45,788 nucleotides of DNA from Herbinix sp. (GCA_029240245.1 JARBTJ010000042.1:1-45788); one strand, 5' to 3'. Positions 1 through 8,830 are shown, numbered from the stretch's first letter. Numbers and translations are program-made. Notes: generated by a model not told the origin, from the sequence alone.

Positions 1-1
1 T

Positions 2-115
2 TCCTATGAAAATGGGCACACTTATCCGTACGGGAGTTCAACTAAAAATCCTAGAAGAAAAACTGAATGGGGCTTTGCCAATAAGTACTTGACACAAACA
101 ATAACAGGGAAATAA
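2..115 (+). CDS. C-terminal end of an unknown protein (cut by window edge)
   Basis: A reading frame open from the left edge gives 37 residues and ends at TAA 113-115. The peptide is polar, with an SYENGHTYPYG start and a WGFANKYL stretch, and does not look like random translation. I do not recognise the family from this much sequence. No ribosome site or start is visible, so it is the 3' end of a gene that begins outside the window. Confidence 0.45.
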   Translation, partial: SYENGHTYPYGSSTKNPRRKTEWGFANKYLTQTITGK

Positions 116-344
116 TTGAAGAATTTATAAAAAAGAGGTATCATGTTATTATATGGTTCATAACAGTCCTATATAGGCTTATTATCATTTAACGAAGGAA
201 GAAATGAACGTTTTGGATTAGGAAATTCCTGCGGAGGAATCTTTGCGGAAAACAGATTACAGGGCTTACTGGATTTTCTGAATGGACATTATTTGAAAGG
301 TATTGTAAGATTAATATAAGGATGAAGTGTTACCGGAGGATAAA

Positions 345-1025
345 ATGAAGCTGAATCAAAGAAAACATGTAACCATAATAATTATTATTATCGCAGCCTG
401 CAGCTTTATGGCATTCGTGGATGCAATATGGTCACCGGAATACTTTATAAAATCATTCCTTAAGCTGTTTCTGTTTTTTATCCTGCCCGCCTCCTATGCA
501 GTGATCAGCAAGCATTTTTCGTTGAAAGAGCTGTTAGTAGTAAAAAATCAATCCATTCTTATCCCGCTTATCTTGGGAGCAGGTGTCTATTTGTTTATTT
601 TGGGAGCCTATTATGTTTTGGGACCGTATTTTGATTTTTCTAATGTAACGGTAGCACTTTCAGAGAACTATGGAGTAAAAAAGGATAACTTTATTGCTGT
701 TGCACTTTATATTTCGTTTATTAACTCCTTTCTGGAGGAAATATTTTTTCGCGGATTTGCATTCTTAATATTAAAGAAATTCACCTCTCGAAGGGTTGCG
801 TATCTGTTCAGTGCGGCTTCATTTTCCCTGTATCATGTGGCGATTATGTCGGACTGGTTTCATATTATGCTATTTCTGCTGCTTATCCTGAGTCTGTTTG
901 TTGCAGGGCTTTTATTTAACTGGTTTGATGAAAAGAGAAACACGGTGTATACCTCATGGCTCGTGCATATGGCGGCAAATTTAGCAACCAATACGATAGG
1001 ATTTATGTTATTCGGAATATTATAA
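345..1025 (+). CDS. CPBP family intramembrane metalloprotease
   Basis: This 226-residue, strongly hydrophobic protein has the CPBP (Abi/CAAX protease) signature. Motif 1 is EEIFFR (E131, E132, R136), motif 2 is the SLYH segment with H164, and motif 3 is the late HMAAN segment with H208 and N212. These residues form the metal/catalytic site buried in the membrane in the family. Several membrane helices are visible, for example at about 9-27, 43-56, 70-94, 120-141 and 173-194. I start at ATG 345 because GGAGGA (335-340) sits just before it; a GTG at 327 would add six residues. The substrate is unknown. In Gram-positive bacteria such proteins act in peptide maturation, immunity to bacteriocins, or prenyl-protein-type processing. 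The following gene starts about 40 nt downstream and may be cotranscribed. Confidence 0.85.
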   Translation: MKLNQRKHVTIIIIIIAACSFMAFVDAIWSPEYFIKSFLKLFLFFILPASYAVISKHFSLKELLVVKNQSILIPLILGAGVYLFILGAYYVLGPYFDFSNVTVALSENYGVKKDNFIAVALYISFINSFLEEIFFRGFAFLILKKFTSRRVAYLFSAASFSLYHVAIMSDWFHIMLFLLLILSLFVAGLLFNWFDEKRNTVYTSWLVHMAANLATNTIGFMLFGIL

Positions 1026-1066
1026 ACGGGATACTGGCAGAGTGTTTCGGCTGAATGGAGATATTT

Positions 1067-1735
1067 ATGAAAAAGCAGGAGAAAACAGAGAAAACTGAGA
1101 AAATGCATTCAGTCTATGTCGTATTTATTATTACGAATACGAATATGGGAAGATTGATACGCTTCTTCACGCGAAATCAATACAGTCATGTTTCTCTGTC
1201 CTTTGACCGGGATTTACGAAGGATGTATTCCTTTGCGAGATATTACGTAAATTCACCAATCTTAGGTGGTTTTGTGACAGAACACCCGGGACGTTATTTA
1301 ATTGGCGGAAATGATGTAAATGTAAAAATATGCAAAATTTTGGTTACAAAGGCTGAACTTGACCGGCTGAGGAAAGAAATAACCTATTTTAAAAAATATA
1401 AACGGGAAATGATCTATAATACATTGAATGCAGTACTTTCCCTTTACAGGAAGAGAGTAGCGATAACAAATTCGTATACCTGCATTGATTTCATTACGTA
1501 CCTGTTGCAAATACAAAAAGTAAATTCGATAAGAGAACTCGAGGAGATATATGACAGCTGTGTTATTTATGACGGCAGTCTTCGTAAAATTTCTCCTCCC
1601 ATGAGGCGGAATAAGGATGAATTCTTTGTTTATCGCAGTACATTTGGTATTATCTACGACAGCATTTATCATTTTAGCAGGATTATTCGCAGGATGGTGA
1701 ATAAGACAGGAAGCAAGCAGGGAAAGATACAATAA
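1067..1735 (+). CDS. Conserved unknown protein with papain-like (NlpC/P60, YiiX-type) hallmarks
   Basis: The 222-residue protein has an N-terminal charged stretch rich in K and E, then a core beginning with a VVFIITN strand. A QYSHVSLSFD motif (H41) comes early and a SYTCIDF motif (C139) about 100 residues later. A His first and a Cys later, each beside a strand or helix, resembles the circularly permuted papain-like fold of YiiX/LRAT-type hydrolases. This is inference from motif spacing, not a firm family call. No signal peptide or membrane helix is visible. ATG 1067 is preferred because GGAG (1057-1060) lies 6 nt upstream; ATG 1055 is also in frame and adds four residues. It follows the CPBP protease closely, so a joint role is possible but unproven. 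Confidence 0.6.
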   Translation: MKKQEKTEKTEKMHSVYVVFIITNTNMGRLIRFFTRNQYSHVSLSFDRDLRRMYSFARYYVNSPILGGFVTEHPGRYLIGGNDVNVKICKILVTKAELDRLRKEITYFKKYKREMIYNTLNAVLSLYRKRVAITNSYTCIDFITYLLQIQKVNSIRELEEIYDSCVIYDGSLRKISPPMRRNKDEFFVYRSTFGIIYDSIYHFSRIIRRMVNKTGSKQGKIQ

Positions 1736-1777
1736 AAATCAGACAGGGAAATCATTATATATAAAAACAATGGCTTA

Positions 1778-1806
1778 TTGACAATTCAATGCCAACAGAA
1801 AATATA
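1778..1806 (+). promoter_or_regulatory. Possible sigma-A promoter for ogt-pepF
   Basis: TTGACA at 1778-1783 is followed after 17 nt by AATATA (1801-1806). The -35 is perfect but the -10 is poor (an overlapping ATATAT is one base on), so this is tentative. It lies about 75 nt before ogt. Confidence 0.35.
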
Positions 1807-1881
1807 TGGAAAAGGAAATCATTACGTTTCCTATGGAAACGGTAATTAGAGATCATATACATATCGGAAAAGAGGTTAACG

Positions 1882-2367
1882 ATGAAATACGTTTATTATT
1901 ATGAAACGAAAATCGGTAGGGTGGTCATAGCGGAAGACGGACATGGAATAACGGATTTATCAATAACGGAAGAACTTCATAAGGATGAAAATGAAATTCA
2001 ATTGGAGGAAACCGAACGTATCAAAGAGGCGGCTCAACAGTTCTATGAATATCTGGAGGGAAAACGTAAGATTTTTCAGCTTTCGTTAAATCCCGCGGGT
2101 ACACCATTTCAAAAAAGGGTCTGGGAGGCACTGGTTCAAATCCCCTATGGTGAAACACGAAGCTATAAGCAGGTGGCGGAAGCGGTTGGAAATCCAAAGG
2201 CGTGCCGAGCGGTTGGCATGGCCAATCATTTTAATCCAATTATGTGCATTATCCCTTGCCATCGTGTCATCGGTGCGAATAAAAAATTAGTCGGATATGC
2301 TGGAGGTTTGCATATAAAGGAATTACTATTAAATTTAGAGATGGAAGGGAACGAGAGATATGAATAA
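1882..2367 (+). CDS. ogt: Methylated-DNA--protein-cysteine S-methyltransferase
   Basis: This 161-residue protein repairs O6-alkylguanine (and O4-alkylthymine) by moving the alkyl group irreversibly to its own cysteine. The active-site motif IPCHRVI is present with C126. Upstream are the helix-turn-helix part (PYGETRSYKQVA, with A101-G103) and the family's arginine finger (CRAVGMANHFNP). The N-terminal 65 residues form the usual weakly conserved ribonuclease-H-like domain. Length matches Ogt/AdaB-type enzymes. The start ATG follows an AAAAGAGG ribosome site. The stop codon overlaps the start of pepF by 8 nt, so the two are translated from one message. Confidence 0.93.
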   Translation: MKYVYYYETKIGRVVIAEDGHGITDLSITEELHKDENEIQLEETERIKEAAQQFYEYLEGKRKIFQLSLNPAGTPFQKRVWEALVQIPYGETRSYKQVAEAVGNPKACRAVGMANHFNPIMCIIPCHRVIGANKKLVGYAGGLHIKELLLNLEMEGNERYE

Positions 2368-4120
2368 GGAATGGTCTTTGGATGTACTTTACAATGGGTT
2401 TCAGGATATAAAATATAAGGAAGACCGAGTAAGGCTTGAGAGCCTGGTCAAGGAAATCAATGAATTCAGTAAGAGCTTGTCCTCTAATCGGGAGAGCGAA
2501 GAAGAAAATTTGCTGCGTGCCTTTGACTATATGGAGCAGTATCAGTTATTAGCAAGTAAGCTTAACTGCTTTGCATATACCAAATATTCCGTCAACACCT
2601 CCGACGGTGAAACGGCCAATGAAAGGAATGCCATTGAACGGTGCTTTAGTGAGGCTTCAAAGCCAATGGCTGCCATCAAAAAATATATCGCTCACATCTA
2701 TAACATAGAAAGTTATATAGAGAAATATCCGAAGCTTAACGCTTATCATTATCTGATAGACGAGATGAAGAAGGAAGCGGAGCATTTGTTAAGCGATGAT
2801 ATGGAGGAGGTAATCGCAAAGCTTAATCTATCCGCGGGTATGGCCTGGGGTAAAATGCAGAGCTTTCTAACCTCTACACTTGAGGTTGAATTCCGTGGTG
2901 AGGTTGTTACCTTACCGGAAATCCGAAACATGGCCTACAGCGAGGATGCGGCTGTTCGAAAGGATGCATTTTATGCAGAGCTGAAAGCTTATGAAAAGAT
3001 TAAAGATGCAGTCAGCTTTTCCTTAAACAATATTAAAACACAGGTGAATACCATCAGCAACTTAAGAGGTTATGAATCCCCGCTAGCTTTAACCCTGCGT
3101 CAGTCAAAAATGAAAAAGGAAACGTTAGATGCTCTTCTTGAAGCAATTCAGGAATACCTGCCTGTATTTCATAAATATTTAAAGCATAAGGCAAAATTAC
3201 TTGGTCATGAAGGTGGACTTCCCTGGTATGACTTATTTGCACCGATTGGTGAAAGTAACACAACCTTTACGGCCGAGGATGCCAAAGTCTATCTGGTAAA
3301 GCATTTTCGAGGCTTTTCAGAAGATCTGGCGGATATGGTGGAAGGTGCATTTGATAATGACTGGATTGATTTTTACCCCAGGAAGGGTAAGGTTGGCGGA
3401 GCATTCTGTATTAATATGCCCTTTGTAAAGCAGAGCCGTGTACTGACAAACTTTACGGGATCTCTAAGTGATGTAGTGACTTTGGCACACGAATTAGGGC
3501 ATGCTTATCACGGACTTAATATACAGGAGCATTTACCCTTAAATGTTCATTACAGTATGCCGGTGGCGGAGACGGCTTCCACCTTTAACGAAGCCCTGAT
3601 CATGGAGGCAGCGATTCGTGAGACCGGTGGACGCGAGAGAATGGCATTGATTGAGAGCCAGTTACAGGATGTCACCCAAATTATATGTGATATTTATTCC
3701 AGATTTTTATTTGAGAGTGAAGTATTTGAGAAGAGCAAGACGGACTTTTTGTTTGCGGAGGAATTAAAGAGCATGATGCTCAAAGCGCAGAAGGAAGCTT
3801 ACGGAGAAGGACTTAACCAGGAATATCTCCATCCGTATATGTGGGTTTTAAAAAGCCATTATTATTCAGAGAGCCGAAATTATTATAATTTTCCTTATGC
3901 CTTCGGTGGTTTATTTGCACGTGGTCTATATGAAAAATATAAGCAGGAGGGAGAAGCATTTCTCCCGAAATACAGGGCATTATTAAGGGCGACTACAGTA
4001 ATGAGTGTTGAGGATGCTGCCAGAGAAGCCGAAATAAATCTGGAGGATCCACAGTTTTGGAAAATCAGCCTTCATACGATAGAACAGTTAATAGATGAAT
4101 TTGTGCAGTATTCGATGTAA
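2360..4120 (+). CDS. pepF: Oligoendopeptidase F, M3 family zinc metallopeptidase
   Basis: This 586-residue cytoplasmic peptidase belongs to the PepF branch of family M3, which degrades oligopeptides. The zinc motif is HELGH (H377, E378, H381), and E404 in the ETAST segment about 27 residues on is the likely third ligand. The C-terminal part has a YYNFPYAFG segment of the sort that shapes the substrate channel in the family. Length is normal for PepF (about 600). There is no signal peptide. It starts inside the end of ogt (8-nt overlap). A clear terminator follows at 4177-4229, so ogt-pepF forms a two-gene unit. Confidence 0.93.
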   Translation: MNKEWSLDVLYNGFQDIKYKEDRVRLESLVKEINEFSKSLSSNRESEEENLLRAFDYMEQYQLLASKLNCFAYTKYSVNTSDGETANERNAIERCFSEASKPMAAIKKYIAHIYNIESYIEKYPKLNAYHYLIDEMKKEAEHLLSDDMEEVIAKLNLSAGMAWGKMQSFLTSTLEVEFRGEVVTLPEIRNMAYSEDAAVRKDAFYAELKAYEKIKDAVSFSLNNIKTQVNTISNLRGYESPLALTLRQSKMKKETLDALLEAIQEYLPVFHKYLKHKAKLLGHEGGLPWYDLFAPIGESNTTFTAEDAKVYLVKHFRGFSEDLADMVEGAFDNDWIDFYPRKGKVGGAFCINMPFVKQSRVLTNFTGSLSDVVTLAHELGHAYHGLNIQEHLPLNVHYSMPVAETASTFNEALIMEAAIRETGGRERMALIESQLQDVTQIICDIYSRFLFESEVFEKSKTDFLFAEELKSMMLKAQKEAYGEGLNQEYLHPYMWVLKSHYYSESRNYYNFPYAFGGLFARGLYEKYKQEGEAFLPKYRALLRATTVMSVEDAAREAEINLEDPQFWKISLHTIEQLIDEFVQYSM

Positions 4121-4176
4121 ATTAAGTGTTTTTGCTATATGTGATTGCTCTAATTATCTATAATATGTATTTTTAT

Positions 4177-4229
4177 AAGGAATCTAACCGGTTAGGAAGT
4201 CTTTTCTTTCTGGGAAGATTCCTTTTTTG
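4177..4229 (+). terminator. Rho-independent terminator after pepF
   Basis: AAGGAATCT (4177-4185) pairs with AGATTCCTT (4216-4224) and the right arm runs into six T (4223-4228). The loop is long (30 nt), so strength is uncertain. Confidence 0.6.
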
Positions 4230-4310
4230 TTCAAAAATAATGCATCATTTTCCATTACAGGGTACATTTTGTAAGCATTAATTTTTGTTAAGTTATGAAT
4301 TAGGAAAGGC

Positions 4311-4338
4311 TTGTATAATCCTTGAATTATGGTATAAT
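4311..4338 (+). promoter_or_regulatory. Sigma-A promoter for the symporter gene
   Basis: TTGTAT (4311-4316), a 16-nt spacer, and a perfect TATAAT (4333-4338) lie 43 nt before the symporter start. The rest of the 261-nt gap 4121-4381 holds only the pepF terminator and AT-rich sequence. Confidence 0.6.
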
Positions 4339-4381
4339 TATTCATAAAAATGTATTTATTTAAATTTATAGGAGGATATCT

Positions 4382-5824
4382 ATGACGAACGGAGAAATAC
4401 TAATTACTATGTGCGTATATATGGCACTGGTAATCGGCATCGGATTGTTTTTTGCGAAACGCGCCAATGAGAGCTCGGATAATTATTTTATAGGGGGTAG
4501 GTCTTTGGGACCCTTACTGGCCGGAACTTATATTAACTGGCTGATTGTGGCAAAAAGACTGCATGCTTATTCCATCGTAGCCAATGATTCCATCACCATA
4601 CCCGACTTTTTTAGTAATCGTTATAAAGAAAAGAATAAGATTATTATGACACTGGCTGCTATCTTTATTCTGGTCTTCTTTACGATATATGCCTCCAGCT
4701 GTTTCGTGACTGTAGGAAAATTGTTCAGTACTCTGTTTGGCTTTTCCTATCATTCTATGATGATAGGTGGAGCGATTTTCGTGATTTTATATACTTTTCT
4801 GGGAGGTTTCCTTGCAGAAAGTGCTTCTGATTTTATGCAGGGTATTGTTATGTTTATAGCATTAACTACATTAGTGGTTGTTTCCGTCGCATCTGCCGGA
4901 GGACCTGGTGCGATCCTTGAGAATTTAAAGGATATACCAGGATTTCTGGAATTCTTTGGGATAGCCTCTCCTCAGGTAAGTGAAGGTGTACAGCAGCTAT
5001 CACTAAGCGGTTCTCCATTGTTTCATCAGGCGAATCCTTATGGCTTTTTGACGATTTTATCAACCTTATCCTGGGGTCTTGGGTATTTTGGTGTACCTCA
5101 GGTATTGCTCCGTTTTATGGCTATTCGCAAAAATTATGAAGTTAAAAAATCCAGAAGAATTGCTGTAACCTGGTGTGCAATATCTTTATTTGCAGCTGTA
5201 TTCATTGGCCTGATCGGAAGAGCAATTTATCCGGCAGAGCTGTTAACGAAAAGTGATGCGGAGGGTATCTTTATTACCCTTTCTACGAATCTGTTGCCTA
5301 CTGTTATCGCCGGACTTGCTATGGCAGGTATTTTGGCAGCCACCATCAGTTCATCGGATTCCTATCTGTTAATAGCTTCCTCTGCAGTATCTAAGAATAT
5401 ATTCCAGGGAATTATTTATAAAAAAGCCTCAGATAAGCAGATCATGTTGGTAACACGTATTGTACTTCTGCTTATTGCGATCATCGGAGTCATAATAGCT
5501 TTGGACGAAAACAGTGTTATATTTACGGTGGTATCCTTTGCCTGGGCCGGTTTTGGGGCTACCTTCGGACCTCTAATGCTTTTCTCCCTTTTCTGGAAGA
5601 GAACAACAAGAGAAGGTGCCATAGCCGGTATGTTAGCGGGCAGTATCATGGTATTTATATGGAAGCTTGTGATAAGGCCGTTGGGTGGAGTAGTCGATAT
5701 TTATGAATTACTCCCTGCCTTTTTGACGTCCTGCATTGCCATTATTGTTGTATCTTTATTAACAAAAGCTCCTTCCCATGAAATTAAGGAGGAGTATGAG
5801 AGAGCCAAGGTATTTGTTGATTAA
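4382..5824 (+). CDS. Sodium:solute symporter (SSS, proline-permease-like), internally deleted
   Basis: The 480-residue membrane protein matches the PutP-like branch of the sodium:solute symporter family along most of its length. It has a first helix (about 5-25), the NYFIGGRSLGP motif (34-44), an NWLIVAKRLHAYS segment (52-64), ITIPDFFSNRY (71-81), and the TM9-type ILAATISSSDSYLL segment. In PutP-type proteins about 40 residues lie between the GGRSLGP motif and the (I/L)NWxxVAKRL motif, including the second helix with Na+/substrate-site residues (D55 and S57 in E. coli PutP). Here the motifs are separated by only about seven residues. No stop or frameshift occurs and the ribosome site (TAGGAGGATATCT) is good. 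The deletion probably destroys transport. The gene is its own unit, bounded by a promoter and a strong terminator. Confidence 0.82.
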   Translation: MTNGEILITMCVYMALVIGIGLFFAKRANESSDNYFIGGRSLGPLLAGTYINWLIVAKRLHAYSIVANDSITIPDFFSNRYKEKNKIIMTLAAIFILVFFTIYASSCFVTVGKLFSTLFGFSYHSMMIGGAIFVILYTFLGGFLAESASDFMQGIVMFIALTTLVVVSVASAGGPGAILENLKDIPGFLEFFGIASPQVSEGVQQLSLSGSPLFHQANPYGFLTILSTLSWGLGYFGVPQVLLRFMAIRKNYEVKKSRRIAVTWCAISLFAAVFIGLIGRAIYPAELLTKSDAEGIFITLSTNLLPTVIAGLAMAGILAATISSSDSYLLIASSAVSKNIFQGIIYKKASDKQIMLVTRIVLLLIAIIGVIIALDENSVIFTVVSFAWAGFGATFGPLMLFSLFWKRTTREGAIAGMLAGSIMVFIWKLVIRPLGGVVDIYELLPAFLTSCIAIIVVSLLTKAPSHEIKEEYERAKVFVD

Positions 5825-5854
5825 TTTATCATAATAATATAACGGAGAAGAAAA

Positions 5855-5887
5855 GGGTGTATTTCGCAGGAAATACACCCTTTTTTT
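5855..5887 (+). terminator. Strong Rho-independent terminator after the symporter
   Basis: A perfect 11-bp stem, GGGTGTATTTC (5855-5865) with GAAATACACCC (5870-5880), closes a GCAG loop and is followed by seven T. Confidence 0.93.
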
Positions 5888-5924
5888 AGTACACCTGGCA
5901 GGCGCACGTTCCAGTATAGTTATT

Positions 5925-6241
5925 TGGTTGGATTTTGGTTGGATATAGCTGGAGTATGGCTGAAATACGGTTGGATTACGGTTGGATTTTGGTTGGAATA
6001 TAGCTGGAGTATGGCTGAAATACGGCTGAAATACGGTTGGATTACGGTTGGATTTTGATTGGAATATAGCTGGTGTATGGCTGAAATACGGTTGGATTAT
6101 GGTAGGATTTTGGTTGGAATATAGCTGGAGTATGGCTAAAATACGGTTGGATTATGGTAGGATTTTGGTTGGAATATAGATGAATTGTGGTTGAAATACA
6201 GATGAAATATGGTTGAAGAATGGCTGTATTATAGTTGATAA
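5925..6241 (+). repeat. 11-nt minisatellite with 55-nt higher-order period
   Basis: About 29 back-to-back units of 11 nt share a core like TGGTTGGATTT / TAGCTGGAGTA / TGGCTGAAATA. TAGCTGG-type units recur at 5946, 6001, 6067, 6122 and (diverged) 6177, giving steps of 55, 66, 55 and 55. The array is therefore built of 5-unit blocks, with one block carrying an extra CGGCTGAAATA unit. Units decay toward the right end. Since 11 is not a multiple of 3 and stops occur, it is not coding. GGTTGG doublets on the plus strand could form two-tier G-quadruplexes. Confidence 0.92.
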
Positions 6242-6397
6242 TAGGTTAAAATTTGTACAAGATCCTTTGAAAACAGTTTGAATCAATGCATCATTTCGTA
6301 AGTTAACTGACAATAATTGATGAAAATTATCCGTATTGGTGTAGTCCGAAATTAGTGGGTTATCATGGATAAAGTATAAATTATTCATGGGGTTTAG
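6242..6397. other. Non-coding AT-rich spacer between the minisatellite and the catabolic promoter
   Basis: I see no gene, RNA or repeat here. It separates the decayed end of the 11-nt array from the promoter at 6398. Confidence 0.5.
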
Positions 6398-6426
6398 TTG
6401 ACATTATGCAGCGTTTATAGTATAGT
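6398..6426 (+). promoter_or_regulatory. Sigma-A promoter of the catabolic gene cluster
   Basis: TTGACA (6398-6403), 17 nt, then TATAGT (6421-6426). This is near-consensus and is the last strong promoter before the MDR dehydrogenase gene at 6624, leaving a leader of about 190 nt. Confidence 0.7.
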
Positions 6427-6438
6427 TCAAGTGTAGAT

Positions 6439-6453
6439 ACATTATAGTAATGT
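6439..6453. promoter_or_regulatory. Palindrome just downstream of the catabolic promoter, candidate operator
   Basis: ACATTA-TAG-TAATGT is a perfect inverted repeat about 6-20 nt after the expected transcription start. Position fits a repressor site, possibly for the GntR protein encoded at 12672. No binding rule can be tested here. Confidence 0.4.
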
Positions 6454-6623
6454 CATAACATAGCTACTTTAATGAATTTATGTGGCAAATGTTTTTTAGG
6501 ATCAGCTGGTCAACATTTACGGCAGGTGAGCAGGATAATATACCATGCATAGGTATTTATTATAATTTAAATAATAAAATACATAAGAAATCGAAATATA
6601 ACTATTAGGATGGAGGAGGCTGT

Positions 6624-7703
6624 ATGAAAACACTGATTGTAAATTCGGATGGTTCCTTAGAGGTAAAAGAAATTCCGATTCCCCGTTATAATTCAAAACA
6701 GGCACTTGTGAAAATGGTGAGCTGCGGTATCTGTGGCACGGATAGTAAGTTAATTCACAGGGGCTTTAAAGGTTTTCCCAAGGAGGCATATCCCATTATG
6801 CTGGGTCATGAAGGAGTCGGTCGGGTTGTTGAAATCGGTTCTGAGGTGAAAGGTCTAAAAGTTGGAGACCATGTACTCCTTCCTTTTAATGATCCGGATA
6901 AAGAATTATATGGTACCTTAGGCTCCGGTTGGGGAGCTTACAGCGAATATGGCGTAGTAAATGACCCTGACGCATTTGAAGAGGGAGAAGCGCCGGAAGT
7001 AGCATATGCACAGCAGATAGTACCGGAAGATATCGATCCTGTGGATGCAGCCATGATAATTACGTTACGGGAAGTATTAAGCAATATCCTTTATTTTGGT
7101 ATTCGGGAAAAGGACAGTGTGGTTGTATACGGAAGCGGTCCGGTAGCCTTGACATTTATAAAGTTTATGAGTCTTTTGGGAATTCAGCAAATTATTGCGG
7201 TTGCCAGAAGTGAGGAAAAGATAAAGAATGTCCTGGAGCATGGAGCTACCCACACGGTTAATAGCAGGGAACTTAATGTTGTAGAGGAAATTCGAAAACT
7301 AATACCGGAAGGTGTGAACTATGTTCTGGATGCTGTAGGTTCCGCGGACATTGTAAATGAAGCAATGGAGTTGATAAGCGACCGCGGTGAAATTCTATGC
7401 TATGGGGTACCGGAAAAAAGCCAGATGCTTCTTGATTTTAGTAAGGCTCCTTACAACTGGAAGCTTAATTTTCAGCAGATGCCGTCAAAGTTAGAGGAAA
7501 GCAAGGCATATGACCAGATTCTTTCCTGGATCCGGTCCGGAAAAATTGATCTAAAGGATTATATCTCCGATTATTATTCTTTTGACCATATCCTGGAAGC
7601 TTTTCGGGATTTTGCCGATCATAAGATATTAAAAAAAGGCATTATAAGGTACTGTTCCGGAGCGGAAGTTAAGCCCATTGGTGGAATTGGAGCGAAGGAA
7701 TAG
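6624..7703 (+). CDS. Zinc-dependent MDR (alcohol/polyol dehydrogenase-like) oxidoreductase
   Basis: This 359-residue medium-chain dehydrogenase should oxidise a hydroxyl of a sugar or polyol with NAD(P)+. The catalytic zinc ligands C37 (CGICGTD) and H62-E63 (GHEGVG) are present. The nucleotide-binding GSGPVA motif lies at about 170. The usual four-cysteine structural zinc lobe is absent: residues 88-115 hold an acidic, glycine-rich segment without cysteines. This resembles glucose-dehydrogenase or threonine-dehydrogenase-like relatives with a changed lobe. GGAGGAGG precedes ATG 6624. It is the first gene of the catabolic cluster and 73 nt separate it from the next. Confidence 0.85.
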   Translation: MKTLIVNSDGSLEVKEIPIPRYNSKQALVKMVSCGICGTDSKLIHRGFKGFPKEAYPIMLGHEGVGRVVEIGSEVKGLKVGDHVLLPFNDPDKELYGTLGSGWGAYSEYGVVNDPDAFEEGEAPEVAYAQQIVPEDIDPVDAAMIITLREVLSNILYFGIREKDSVVVYGSGPVALTFIKFMSLLGIQQIIAVARSEEKIKNVLEHGATHTVNSRELNVVEEIRKLIPEGVNYVLDAVGSADIVNEAMELISDRGEILCYGVPEKSQMLLDFSKAPYNWKLNFQQMPSKLEESKAYDQILSWIRSGKIDLKDYISDYYSFDHILEAFRDFADHKILKKGIIRYCSGAEVKPIGGIGAKE

Positions 7704-7776
7704 TATGTGTTGTGTGTAATAGCAAAAACGATATTGTTTCGCTAGTACTTATTCATGATAAAATTAGAGAGGAAAG

Positions 7777-8736
7777 ATGCTAATGAGAATTTTGGTAACG
7801 CCTACTTCGCTGCAGGAGGGCAAAAAAAGTGCAGCACTGGATGCTTTAAAAGCATATTCAGAGGACCTGGTATTTAATCCTACAGGAAGACCATTAACTG
7901 AGGAGGAATTAATCCCTTTACTTCAAGACTGTGACGGATATCTGGCAGGACTGGATTATGTAACAGCGAAGGTACTAAAGGAATGTAAAAATCTAAAAGT
8001 AATATCCCGCTACGGTGCAGGAGTGGACCGTGTGGATCTGGTAGCAGCCAAGGAAAACGGCATTGTTGTTACAAATACTCCGGGTGTGAATGCGGTTGCG
8101 GTAGCAGAGCTGGCGATGGGTTTAATTCTATCGGCTGCGAGAAAAATCTCCTTTTTAGACCGTAAGACCAGAGAAGGAGAATGGGTCCGTTCCACCGGTA
8201 TGGAACTTGGCGGTAAAACGCTCGGTATCATGGGACTGGGTGCCATAGGTAAAAATGTGGCGAATTATGCAAAGGGTTTTGGTATGAAGGTTATGGCTTA
8301 TGATCCTTATATCAACGAGGCATATGCGAAGGAGCATAATATACAGACAGCCACCTTTGACGAAGTGGTCAAAAATGCTGATGTAATCAGCCTTCATTTG
8401 CCTCTGACATCGGAAACAAGGCATTTGATCAACAAAGAAGTAATGCTGCAAATGAAAAAAACTACAATTATAATCAATACTTCCCGTGGTGGTATCATTG
8501 ATGAGGATGCTGCTTACGATTTGTTAAAGAACGGGGAACTTGGTGGTCTGGGCTTAGATGCCTTTGAGGTTGAACCTCCGACAAATTCACCATTATTCGA
8601 GCTGAATAATGTGGTGGTAACGCCGCATACAGGCGCACACACAAAAGAAGCTACCGATAACATGGCGGATGCGTCAGTTAAGAATTTGATTGAGGTACTT
8701 TCGGGACATGACTGTCCGTTTATCGTAAATAAATAA
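7777..8736 (+). CDS. D-isomer-specific 2-hydroxyacid dehydrogenase (phosphoglycerate-dehydrogenase-like)
   Basis: The 319-residue protein has the full family plan. It has an N-terminal flavodoxin-like half, GLGAIG (153-158) for NAD, the catalytic Arg in NTSRGG (R237), an acidic residue in DAFEVEPP (E264 or E266), and the catalytic His in TPHTGAHT (H284). It reduces or oxidises a 2-keto/2-hydroxy acid. The ACT domain of biosynthetic SerA is missing, which fits a catabolic role. AGAGG lies 4 nt before ATG 7777; ATG 7783 is an alternative two residues in. Within this cluster it probably handles a sugar-acid intermediate. Confidence 0.85.
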   Translation: MLMRILVTPTSLQEGKKSAALDALKAYSEDLVFNPTGRPLTEEELIPLLQDCDGYLAGLDYVTAKVLKECKNLKVISRYGAGVDRVDLVAAKENGIVVTNTPGVNAVAVAELAMGLILSAARKISFLDRKTREGEWVRSTGMELGGKTLGIMGLGAIGKNVANYAKGFGMKVMAYDPYINEAYAKEHNIQTATFDEVVKNADVISLHLPLTSETRHLINKEVMLQMKKTTIIINTSRGGIIDEDAAYDLLKNGELGGLGLDAFEVEPPTNSPLFELNNVVVTPHTGAHTKEATDNMADASVKNLIEVLSGHDCPFIVNK

Positions 8737-8830
8737 TAAGAATTTATCATAAACATGAGTTCCTAGAGTAAGTTTTCGCATTAATCTTACCTGCCGAAAA
8801 TGATGTTCCGAATGAAATGGAGTTTGAAGG

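Noticed and set aside
164..319. Stop-free stretch of 51 codons before the CPBP gene
   Set aside because: No usable start or ribosome site; may be a remnant but has no recognisable family.
5925..6241. CRISPR array
   Set aside because: Units are only 11 nt, contiguous without unique spacers, and decay at one end; no cas genes are near.
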